Positions 1-5,626 of a stretch of DNA of 6,087 nucleotides are shown here, in pieces. The notes under the pieces were generated by a model. The model had not been told where the DNA came from. It saw nothing but the letters and a program-made list of their open reading frames with translations, and made no database searches. A program made the position numbers and the translations under genes. This DNA comes from an uncultured Flavobacterium sp. (GTDB taxonomy: Bacteria; Bacteroidota; Bacteroidia; Flavobacteriales; Flavobacteriaceae): NCBI RefSeq assembly GCF_946481155.1, contig NZ_CAMLMK010000135.1:1-6087 (forward strand). Direction: 5' to 3'. Numbering within the stretch: the stretch's first letter is position 1; every line of letters begins with the position of its first letter.

Positions 1-2
1 CT

Positions 3-632
3 CTAAACTTTATACTTCAGCGGCAAGTGTACCACTTTCTTAGTTTCGAAAAATTCATCTTCAAAAAAATCGGATAAGTTGTATTGCGTCGCTTTTGGAA
101 AATCTCTCAATTCTTCAGTTAAGTCCCCGCCTTTTAAATACAAAATCCCGTTTGCCAATTCGTGGTTTTGCTTCTTTTTAATTTTATCTTTCACCCACGA
201 AACGAAATCAGGCATATTGGTCACGGCGCGGCTTACGATAAAATCAAAATCCTGTTTAACGTTCTCGGCACGCATCTGCTCTGCTTTCACATTTTGCAAA
301 CCCAATCCCTGAACGACTTCATTCACGACGCGGATTTTCTTGGCGATTACGTCAATAAGATAAAAATCAACCTCCGGAAACAGTATCGCTAAAGGAATTC
401 CCGGAAAACCACCGCCTGTTCCTACATCAAGAATCACAGCACCTGGCCGGAACTCAATTATCTTAGCAATTCCCAACGAATGCAACACGTGTTTTGTATA
501 CAACTCGTCGATATCCTTTCGGGAAATCACGTTGATTTTCGCATTCCAGTCTTTATATAATCCTTCCAGTTTTTGAAACTGTTCTACCTGAGTATCAGTA
601 AGATTAGGGAAATATTTTACAATATTCTGCAT
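3..632 (-). CDS. rsmG: 16S rRNA (guanine(527)-N(7))-methyltransferase RsmG (GidB)
   Basis: This is a complete 209-residue protein, close to the 207 residues of E. coli RsmG. The family uses S-adenosylmethionine to make m7G527 in the 530 loop of 16S rRNA in the cytoplasm, and loss gives low-level streptomycin resistance in several bacteria. Visible family motifs, in order, are: the N-terminal KYFPNLT start, the WNAKINVISRKD block (29-40), HVLHSLG (48-54), and the SAM-binding glycine loop DVGTGGGFPGIPLA (69-82). The acidic YLID that ends the next strand (91-94), SRAV (134-137) and LKGG (166-169) follow. The ATG at 632 is chosen because the N-terminus then matches the family, and a good -7 box lies about 17 nt upstream. 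The TAG stop is two bases from the window edge, so its downstream neighbour and terminator are not visible. It is transcribed divergently from the desaturase gene. Nothing is missing or broken. Confidence 0.97.
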   Translation of the reverse strand: MQNIVKYFPNLTDTQVEQFQKLEGLYKDWNAKINVISRKDIDELYTKHVLHSLGIAKIIEFRPGAVILDVGTGGGFPGIPLAILFPEVDFYLIDVIAKKIRVVNEVVQGLGLQNVKAEQMRAENVKQDFDFIVSRAVTNMPDFVSWVKDKIKKKQNHELANGILYLKGGDLTEELRDFPKATQYNLSDFFEDEFFETKKVVHLPLKYKV

Positions 633-648
633 TATTCAAAATTTTATG

Positions 649-656
649 CAAAAATA
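649..656 (-). promoter_or_regulatory. Predicted -7 box of the rsmG promoter
   Basis: Read on the minus strand the sequence is TATTTTTG, a full match to the Bacteroidetes primary-sigma -7 consensus TAnnTTTG. It sits about 17 nt before the rsmG ATG, so transcription would start roughly 10 nt upstream of the start codon. A clear -33 TTG at the usual distance is not visible: the nearest candidate, TTTC at 674-671, leaves a spacer of only 14 nt. AT-rich DNA can produce such matches by chance, so position and orientation are the main support. Confidence 0.55.
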
Positions 657-671
657 CACTTTTTAACAGTG
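657..671. promoter_or_regulatory. 15-nt imperfect palindrome between divergent promoters (possible operator)
   Basis: The sequence CACTTTTTAACAGTG matches its own reverse complement at six of seven paired positions around a central T. It directly abuts the rsmG -7 box (649-656), in the -10 to -30 zone of that promoter, and lies 42 nt upstream of the desaturase -7 box. Symmetric sites in this position are often bound by dimeric repressors, but no regulator is known for this one, and an AT-rich spacer can contain such symmetry by chance. Confidence 0.25.
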
Positions 672-713
672 AAATTTTTATAGACTTTAACGAATTACAT
701 ATTTATTAATAAT

Positions 714-721
714 TACCTTTG
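714..721 (+). promoter_or_regulatory. Predicted -7 box of the desaturase promoter
   Basis: TACCTTTG is a full match to the Bacteroidetes -7 consensus TAnnTTTG and is correctly oriented just ahead of the desaturase. Transcription would be expected to begin about 5-7 nt after the final G, around 726-728. The in-frame TTG at 719-721 is part of this box and would not be transcribed, which argues against it as the start codon. No convincing -33 TTG is visible; TTTA at 686-689 is the nearest T-rich candidate and is spaced slightly too far (24 nt). Confidence 0.6.
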
Positions 722-742
722 GACGATATAATGGAAATGAAA

Positions 743-1837
743 ATGAATACTCAAGCACCAATTTTTTCAAAAGCAGATAGCCTGAAATTTTTCAGGACAC
801 TGAACAAACGCGTAAACGATTATTTTAAAGAGAATAATATAAAGAAAACAGGCAACTGGAAACTACATTTAAAAACCGTTGTGATGTTTTCGCTTTTCCT
901 TACTCCCTATTTTTTAATCTTAGCTTTAAATTTACCCCTTTGGGCACACCTTCTGCTGGCGGTTGTCATCGGAATAGGAATGGCCGGAGTGGGAATGAAC
1001 GTTATGCATGACGGGAATCACGGCTCGTATTCTTCCAAACCCTGGTTAAACAAAATCATGGGCGGAAGTATCTACGTATTAGCCGGAAACGTTTACAACT
1101 GGCAGGTACAGCACAATGTGCTTCACCACACTTATACGAATATCCACGGTCACGATGAGGATTTGGAAGCCGGAAGAATTATCCGTTTTACAAAGCACGC
1201 CGACTGGTCGCCAATCCATAAATTCCAACATTACTACTCGGTTTTCCTTTACGGATTACTGACTTTCAACTGGGCTATTACGACCGACTTCAAGCAGATG
1301 AGAAGTTACATCAAAAGAAAATTATCATATGGCGAATTCCCAAGCCCCGTAAAATTATGGAGCACGCTGGTAATCACAAAAGTCATTTATTTTTCTATTT
1401 GGGTCGTTATCCCTATTGTATTAGGTATCGTTTGGTGGCAGGTACTTTTAGGATTCTTCATCATGCACTACACGGCCGGATTGATCTTAAGCATCGTATT
1501 CCAGCTGGCACACGTAGTGGAAGAAACGGAACACCCGCAACCGGACGAAAACAATGAAATTGACAATACCTGGGCAGCGCACCAGTTATATACAACTGCT
1601 AATTTCGCTCCTAAAAACTGGTTGGTAAACTGGTATACCGGAGGATTGAACCATCAGATTGAGCACCATATCTTCCCGAATATCAGCCATGTCCACTATG
1701 GTAAAATAGCCGACATCGTGAAGCAAACTGCTGCCGAATGCAACCTTCCTTACTACGAATTCAAAACCATGAGTTCTGCGGTTTATTCGCACTTCAAGCA
1801 TCTGAAGGAATTAGGACAAAAGCCGCAAATGGCATAA
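743..1837 (+). CDS. Membrane fatty acid (acyl-CoA/acyl-lipid) desaturase, DesA/COG3239 type
   Basis: This is an integral membrane di-iron enzyme expected to use O2 and electrons from a ferredoxin or cytochrome partner to place a cis double bond in a fatty acyl chain. Numbering from the ATG at 743 (364 aa), the three histidine boxes are HDGNH (89-93), HNVLHH (124-129) and HQIEHH followed by IFP (304-311). The third box contains the QxxHH form typical of front-end (delta-5/delta-6-like) desaturases, but there is no N-terminal cytochrome b5 domain, so regiochemistry cannot be inferred. Hydrophobic segments lie near 45-64, 67-88, 209-232 and 234-256. Start choice: the open frame extends to a TTG at 719 with ATGs at 731, 737 and 743. 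The TTG lies inside the -7 box, and 743 leaves a short A-rich leader and an N-terminus (MNTQAPIFSK) that looks like flavobacterial homologues. ATG 731 or 737 remains possible. The aminotransferase gene begins 29 nt downstream with no promoter between, so the two are probably cotranscribed. Desaturases of this kind commonly maintain membrane fluidity in the cold; that role is inferred here. Confidence 0.93.
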   Translation: MNTQAPIFSKADSLKFFRTLNKRVNDYFKENNIKKTGNWKLHLKTVVMFSLFLTPYFLILALNLPLWAHLLLAVVIGIGMAGVGMNVMHDGNHGSYSSKPWLNKIMGGSIYVLAGNVYNWQVQHNVLHHTYTNIHGHDEDLEAGRIIRFTKHADWSPIHKFQHYYSVFLYGLLTFNWAITTDFKQMRSYIKRKLSYGEFPSPVKLWSTLVITKVIYFSIWVVIPIVLGIVWWQVLLGFFIMHYTAGLILSIVFQLAHVVEETEHPQPDENNEIDNTWAAHQLYTTANFAPKNWLVNWYTGGLNHQIEHHIFPNISHVHYGKIADIVKQTAAECNLPYYEFKTMSSAVYSHFKHLKELGQKPQMA

Positions 1838-1866
1838 AAAAAGAATAACTACATAACACAATAACT

Positions 1867-3069
1867 ATGAACCCGCTATCGGATAGAATTAACAATTTAT
1901 CTACGTCACAAACGTTAGCAATGGCTGCACTGGCCAGAGAACTAAAAGCACAAGGAAAAGACATCATCAGTTTAAGCTTAGGCGAACCGGATTTCAATAC
2001 GCCGGATTTCGTGAAAGAGGCCGCAAAAAAAGCCATCGACGAAAACTACAGCACCTACACTCCGGTGGAAGGGTATCTGGAACTGAAAGAAGCCATTTGC
2101 CGCAAATTCAAAAGAGACAATAATTTAGAGTACAAGCCTTCGCAAATCGTAGTTTCTACCGGAGCGAAGCAATCTTTATACAATATTGCACAGGTAATGT
2201 TAAACGAAGGCGACGAAGTGATCCTTCCCGCTCCTTATTGGGTAAGTTATTTCGAAATCATCAAGCTTTCAGGGGGAACTCCGGTAGAAGTGCCGACATC
2301 CGTTGACACCGATTTCAAAATCACCCCGGAGCAATTGGAAGCTGCTATTACGCCAAAAACAAAAATGATGTGGTTCAGTTCGCCTTGTAACCCAAGCGGC
2401 TCGGTATATAACCGTGAAGAGCTTACTGCCATCGCAAAAGTTTTAGAAAAATATCCAAACGTTTACGTGGTTTCCGACGAAATCTACGAACACATCAACT
2501 TCTCAGGAACGTTCTGCAGCATCGGATCCATTCCGGGAATGCTGGAAAGAACCATTACCGTTAACGGAGTAGCAAAAGCTTTCGCCATGACAGGATGGAG
2601 AATCGGCTACATCGGCGCACCGGAATTTATTGCAAAAGCATGTACCAAAATCCAGGGACAGGTAACCAGCGGCGCCAATTCCATTGCTCAACGCGCGACA
2701 ATCGCAGCTGTAGACGCAGATCCTTCTGTTTTAAAACATATGGTTGACGCATTCCACAGCCGTCGTGATTTAGTAGTTGGCTTACTAAAAGAAATCCCAG
2801 GCATAAAAATCAACGTTCCGGAAGGCGCATTTTATGTATTCCCGGATGTTTCTTCGTTCTTCGGAAAAACATTGCGCGGTACCGAAATCAAAGACGCAAC
2901 GGATTTCTCCATGTATCTTTTAGCCGAAGCTAATGTAGCAACAGTAACCGGAGACGCTTTCGGAAACCCGAACTGCATCCGTTTCTCTTACGCAACCAGC
3001 GAAGACTTACTAAAAGAAGCACTACGCCGAATCAAAGACGCGGTAACCACTTCCGAAGTTTTAGCATAA
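1867..3069 (+). CDS. PLP-dependent aspartate aminotransferase (class I, subgroup I-beta/Ib-like)
   Basis: This 400-residue protein has the full length and motif order of bacterial subgroup Ib aspartate aminotransferases such as the Thermus thermophilus enzyme. That family interconverts aspartate plus 2-oxoglutarate with oxaloacetate plus glutamate in the cytoplasm. Visible landmarks are LGEPDFNTP (38-46), TGAKQSLYN (98-106), APYWVSY (122-128), SSPCNPSG with Asn175, SDEIYEH with Asp204 and Tyr207, and AKAFAMTGWRIGY (236-248). In the last, Lys237 is the predicted Schiff-base lysine and Arg245 the phosphate-binding arginine. RFSYATS follows, with Arg372 for the substrate alpha-carboxylate. Lys101 aligns with the lysine that recognises the distal carboxylate in the Thermus enzyme, which favours aspartate/glutamate specificity, although prephenate or broader substrates are known in this subgroup. 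Ala before the catalytic lysine, instead of Ser, is normal for the Thermus-like group. The ATG is preceded by an A-rich stretch without Shine-Dalgarno sequence, usual for Bacteroidota. It follows the desaturase gene by 29 nt and ends just before a strong terminator. Confidence 0.95.
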   Translation: MNPLSDRINNLSTSQTLAMAALARELKAQGKDIISLSLGEPDFNTPDFVKEAAKKAIDENYSTYTPVEGYLELKEAICRKFKRDNNLEYKPSQIVVSTGAKQSLYNIAQVMLNEGDEVILPAPYWVSYFEIIKLSGGTPVEVPTSVDTDFKITPEQLEAAITPKTKMMWFSSPCNPSGSVYNREELTAIAKVLEKYPNVYVVSDEIYEHINFSGTFCSIGSIPGMLERTITVNGVAKAFAMTGWRIGYIGAPEFIAKACTKIQGQVTSGANSIAQRATIAAVDADPSVLKHMVDAFHSRRDLVVGLLKEIPGIKINVPEGAFYVFPDVSSFFGKTLRGTEIKDATDFSMYLLAEANVATVTGDAFGNPNCIRFSYATSEDLLKEALRRIKDAVTTSEVLA

Positions 3070-3078
3070 ATCATAATT

Positions 3079-3105
3079 GCCTCAAGGAAACTTGGGGCTT
3101 TTTTT
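3079..3105 (+). terminator. Intrinsic terminator after the aminotransferase gene
   Basis: GCCTCAAG (3079-3086) pairs with CTTGGGGC (3091-3098) over eight base pairs, one of them a T-G wobble, around a GAAA tetraloop of the stable GNRA type. Seven T residues follow directly (3099-3105). The hairpin starts nine bases after the TAA stop, so it should end the desaturase-aminotransferase transcript and separate it from purT. Confidence 0.93.
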
Positions 3106-3119
3106 GTCCTTTTTTCAGA

Positions 3120-3204
3120 GGGCGTTTCCACAAGGGCCGGGCTGTCCGTTATATCTTTTATTCTGCTTCGCGCCATAAAAGGATGCCACTCCCATCCCTA
3201 ACGC
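3120..3204. repeat. Structured intergenic element with three nested inverted-repeat arms
   Basis: This segment is organised symmetrically. The outer arms are GCGTT (3122-3126) and AACGC (3200-3204). The middle arms are GGGccGGG (3134-3141) and CCCatCCC (3191-3198). The inner arms are ATCTTTTAT (3153-3161) and ATAAAAGGAT (3175-3184), which pair with one bulged G around a 13-nt loop. It lies between the terminator and purT and is clearly more GC-rich and ordered than the other spacer in the window. It resembles, from memory, a dispersed intergenic repeat found in many copies in Flavobacterium and related genomes, often spuriously translated by gene callers. Only one copy is present here, so its repetitive nature is not shown by this sequence. 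It could act as a folded leader RNA, a protein-binding site or a non-autonomous mobile remnant. It does not show the conserved sequence blocks of a riboswitch class I know. Confidence 0.55.
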
Positions 3205-3233
3205 AGACACTATTTTAAAAAACAACAACATCA

Positions 3234-4397
3234 ATGAACAAGAAAATACTTTTATTAGGCTCCGGAGAACTCGGAAAAGAATTTGTCATCGCAGCACAAC
3301 GCATCGGCCAGACCGTCATCGCGGTTGACAGTTATGAAAATGCTCCGGCCATGCAGGTTGCACACGGATTCGAAGTCATCAACATGTTAGACGGCGCCGA
3401 ACTGGACCGAATCGTAGTCAAACACCAGCCCGATTTCATCGTTCCTGAAATAGAAGCTATCCGCACTGAACGCTTTTATGATTATGAAAAACAGGGAATC
3501 ACAGTAGTCCCTTCAGCAAAAGCGGCAAATTTCACCATGAACCGAAAAGCGATTCGTGATTTGGCAGCCAAAGATTTAGGTCTGAGAACTGCTAATTACC
3601 GTTATGCAACCTCTTCCGAAGAATTACAGAAAGCTGTTGCGGAAGTCGGCATGCCTTGCGTGGTAAAACCGTTAATGAGCTCTTCCGGAAAAGGCCAGTC
3701 AACAATAAAAACAGAAAGCGATATCGAAAAAGCATGGAGCTATGCCGTGGAAGGTTCGCGTGGCGACGTGGTGGAAGTAATTGTAGAAGCCTTCGTAAAT
3801 TTCCATTCTGAAATCACGTTGCTGACGGTTACGCAAAATGGTCATCCAACCTTATTCTGCGCACCAATCGGGCACAGACAGGAACGCGGTGATTACCAGG
3901 AAAGCTGGCAACCGGCCCATGTTTCCGAAAAAGACATAGCAGAAGCACAGGATATGGCGCGAAAAGTCACCGAAGCTTTAGGAGGCGCAGGACTTTTCGG
4001 CGTGGAATTTTTCCTTACCGACGAAGGTGTTTATTTTTCAGAGCTGTCTCCTCGACCGCACGACACCGGAATGGTAACTTTAGCTAAAACACAAAATTTC
4101 AACGAATTTGAATTACATCTGCGTGCCATCTTAAGCATTCCGATTATGGAAATCACTTTGGAAAAAATTGGAGCAAGCGCCGTGATTTTAGCTACCCAAA
4201 ATTCGGATAATCCGACCTATTCCGGAATAGAAAAAGTAGCCAGCCTGTCAAAAACCGATTTCAGGATTTTCGGCAAACCTACTTCGAGACCTTATCGAAG
4301 AATGGGCGTGGTCTTAGTCAATGATTCACTGGAAACGCCGATTGAGGAAATTGTGGAAAAAGCAAAAAAAACTGCTACCTTAGTCAAGGTAAATTAA
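3234..4397 (+). CDS. purT: Formate-dependent phosphoribosylglycinamide formyltransferase (GAR transformylase 2) PurT
   Basis: This 387-residue ATP-grasp enzyme is close to the 392 residues of E. coli PurT. The family makes formyl-GAR from GAR, formate and ATP in the third step of purine synthesis, replacing the folate-dependent PurN reaction. Domains in order are: an N-terminal substrate-binding fold with [11 protein letters not shown] (6-16), a VPEIEAI block (70-76), and the ATP-grasp core with [14 protein letters not shown] (143-156). Then come FGVEFF with Glu258 and [14 protein letters not shown] with Glu270, a 12-residue spacing that matches the two Mg-binding glutamates of the E. coli enzyme. 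[12 protein letters not shown] (348-359) is near the GAR phosphate site. Glu12, Glu72 and Asp277 correspond to GAR-contacting residues of E. coli by position. The ATG at 3234 follows an A-rich leader and gives the expected N-terminus. The previous transcript is terminated at 3105, so purT should have its own promoter in 3106-3233. Only partial -7 matches are visible there (TATCTTTT at 3152-3159 and TATTTTAA at 3211-3218). The next gene starts 9 nt after its stop. Confidence 0.97.
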   Translation: MNKKILLLGSGELGKEFVIAAQRIGQTVIAVDSYENAPAMQVAHGFEVINMLDGAELDRIVVKHQPDFIVPEIEAIRTERFYDYEKQGITVVPSAKAANFTMNRKAIRDLAAKDLGLRTANYRYATSSEELQKAVAEVGMPCVVKPLMSSSGKGQSTIKTESDIEKAWSYAVEGSRGDVVEVIVEAFVNFHSEITLLTVTQNGHPTLFCAPIGHRQERGDYQESWQPAHVSEKDIAEAQDMARKVTEALGGAGLFGVEFFLTDEGVYFSELSPRPHDTGMVTLAKTQNFNEFELHLRAILSIPIMEITLEKIGASAVILATQNSDNPTYSGIEKVASLSKTDFRIFGKPTSRPYRRMGVVLVNDSLETPIEEIVEKAKKTATLVKVN

Positions 4398-4406
4398 CAG
4401 AATGTC

Positions 4407-5285
4407 ATGACAAAGCACCTTTTATATTTAATCCTATTTTTTAATTTAAGTCTTTATGGTCAATTCGACAATGAAAACAAAAGAGCTCCTACTTTTCATG
4501 GAAGTTCTACAAGCCTGAGTCATAACGCAAAACTATTAGACATATACAACAAAACCCAGTTACATATTAGCAGTAAAGCGGATTCAATATTCATCAAAAG
4601 AATGAAATTAAAGGAAAACGATTCAATTCAATTTGAACTTTCCTATCTAATTGATAAGTTCGGATTTATTGTAACCGATTCAATAGTAATTAATTCTGGT
4701 GTAGCTTCATTTGACAATTATATCAAACTGCTGGTTCGCTCACTTCCAAAATTCACACCTGCATCAAACTTCTTAACAAATCAGTATTGTGAATACAAAA
4801 TTGATATTCTCTCTGAGTTTGTGGTGAAAAATAATAGATTGACAATCTTTGACAGTAATAAATTGCCGGAAGTTAAAGATCTTGCTATGCCTGTTTTTGA
4901 ATCCTGCGCAAAAACAACTGCCGATAAAACCGAATGCCGTAACTGTACCTATCAAATAATAGGAAATCATCTTGATCTGTCAAAGCTTGACATTCCAAGT
5001 TCCCTGAACGAAATTAAAATTATGATTAATTTCTCTATCGATGAGAAAGGCAAAGTGAAGAATGTAGAAATACCAAAATCACCAGATATAAAAGGTTTTA
5101 AAGAAACAGTCCTCAAGGCATTTTATAGTCTCCCTGAATTTCGGGTCCCTGAAAACCGTCCGGACTTTTTGGAGCAAAAATTCACGTTACCTTTAACGAT
5201 AAGAGGACTAGGCAACGACGGAGATCAACGTCGCTCTATTTTACCACCCAAACACACCTATCGAAATATTCATTCTCCATACTAG
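4407..5285 (+). CDS. Exported protein with two TonB-C-terminal-like modules
   Basis: This 292-residue protein begins with a likely type I signal peptide: basic MTKH, a hydrophobic core to about residue 17, then LYG before Gln19. Mature residues 73-137 and 202-265 read as two copies of the same module. Each has a beta-strand stretch, an ID-KFG or IDEKG turn, a helix, and then SLPKFTP or SLPEFRVP. This is the pattern of the C-terminal domain of TonB-like proteins in Bacteroidota. The second copy is preceded by the family-typical lead-in MPVFESC (161-167) and CRNC (177-180), giving cysteines that could form a disulfide. No proline-rich periplasm-spanning linker is seen, so it is unlikely to be a working TonB energy transducer. 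It is more likely a periplasmic or lipid-associated protein using the fold for binding. A charged tail of about 26 residues (267-292) follows the second module. Its base composition is noticeably more AT-rich than its neighbours. It begins 9 nt after purT and ends 6 nt before the next gene. Its specific function is unknown. Confidence 0.75.
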   Translation: MTKHLLYLILFFNLSLYGQFDNENKRAPTFHGSSTSLSHNAKLLDIYNKTQLHISSKADSIFIKRMKLKENDSIQFELSYLIDKFGFIVTDSIVINSGVASFDNYIKLLVRSLPKFTPASNFLTNQYCEYKIDILSEFVVKNNRLTIFDSNKLPEVKDLAMPVFESCAKTTADKTECRNCTYQIIGNHLDLSKLDIPSSLNEIKIMINFSIDEKGKVKNVEIPKSPDIKGFKETVLKAFYSLPEFRVPENRPDFLEQKFTLPLTIRGLGNDGDQRRSILPPKHTYRNIHSPY

Positions 5286-5291
5286 ATTCAG

Positions 5292-5624
5292 ATGAAAAAA
5301 ATATTCACCATGGCATTGTTTATAGTATCGTTTGCCATCAACGCCCAAGAGAAAAAAGAAAAGTCCAAAACGCAAATCGTGGAAGCCTCATGTGGCCAAT
5401 GTAAATTCGGAATGGAGGGAAAAGGCTGTGATTTAGCCGTACGCATCGACGGAAAACCTTATTTTGTAGACGGAAGTTCCATTGACAAACACGGTGATGC
5501 CCACGCCGAAGACGGTTTTTGCAATGCCATTCGAAAAGCAGAAGTTTCAGGAGAAATAGTTGACAATCGTTTCAAAGCTACCTCCTTCGTCTTACTCGAC
5601 GAGAAAAAAACGATCACAAAATAA
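5292..5624 (+). CDS. Small exported cysteine-containing protein, DUF6370-like
   Basis: This 110-residue protein has a clear signal peptide: MKK, a hydrophobic stretch to about residue 16, and INA before Gln19, with cleavage predicted after Ala18. The mature part is lysine-rich for about ten residues and then has a compact core. The core contains CGQC (34-37), a GKGCDLAV segment with Cys46, FVDGSSID (58-65), HGDAHAEDGFC with His67, His71 and Cys77, and a C-terminal VSGEIVDNRFKATSFVLL strand region. It matches my memory of the Bacteroidota family DUF6370, whose function is undescribed; this assignment rests on recall of the motif. Four cysteines and two histidines in about 45 residues of an exported protein could form two disulfides or a metal site. 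The gene starts 6 nt after the TonB-like gene and ends 2 nt before a Crp/Fnr-type regulator, so it is probably translated from a shared transcript. No Shine-Dalgarno sequence is visible. Confidence 0.7.
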   Translation: MKKIFTMALFIVSFAINAQEKKEKSKTQIVEASCGQCKFGMEGKGCDLAVRIDGKPYFVDGSSIDKHGDAHAEDGFCNAIRKAEVSGEIVDNRFKATSFVLLDEKKTITK

Positions 5625-5626
5625 TC

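Noticed and set aside
719..742. TTG at 719 as the real start of the desaturase
   Set aside because: It is part of a perfect TAnnTTTG -7 box, the added residues are not part of any domain, and three in-frame ATGs follow within 24 nt.
1586..1801. Minus-strand open frame of 71 residues inside the desaturase gene
   Set aside because: It is fully antisense to the conserved third histidine box region and shows no protein features of its own; it is a shadow of the real gene.
2988..3176. Minus-strand open frame of 62 residues across the end of the aminotransferase gene, the terminator and half of the intergenic element
   Set aside because: It runs antisense through a confirmed gene and a hairpin terminator, has no domain or signal sequence, and its start lies inside the structured repeat. 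Such frames are typical spurious predictions from this kind of element.
3120..3204. REP/REPIN element mobilised by a RAYT transposase
   Set aside because: The typical REP head tetranucleotide and a paired REP copy are not seen, and no transposase is in the window. Only the general inverted-repeat description can be supported.
3106..3233. Possible purine-related riboswitch (for example ZTP/pfl or PRPP) ahead of purT
   Set aside because: The GGGCCGGGC stretch invited the idea, but the conserved sequence blocks of the ZTP, purine or PRPP riboswitches are not present. The symmetry fits an inverted-repeat element better.
4402..4410. ATG-TCA-TGA mini-frame whose stop overlaps the start of the TonB-like gene, suggesting a coupling device
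   Set aside because: It is only two codons long, has no ribosome-binding signal, and can arise by chance from ATGTCATGA; nothing supports its translation.
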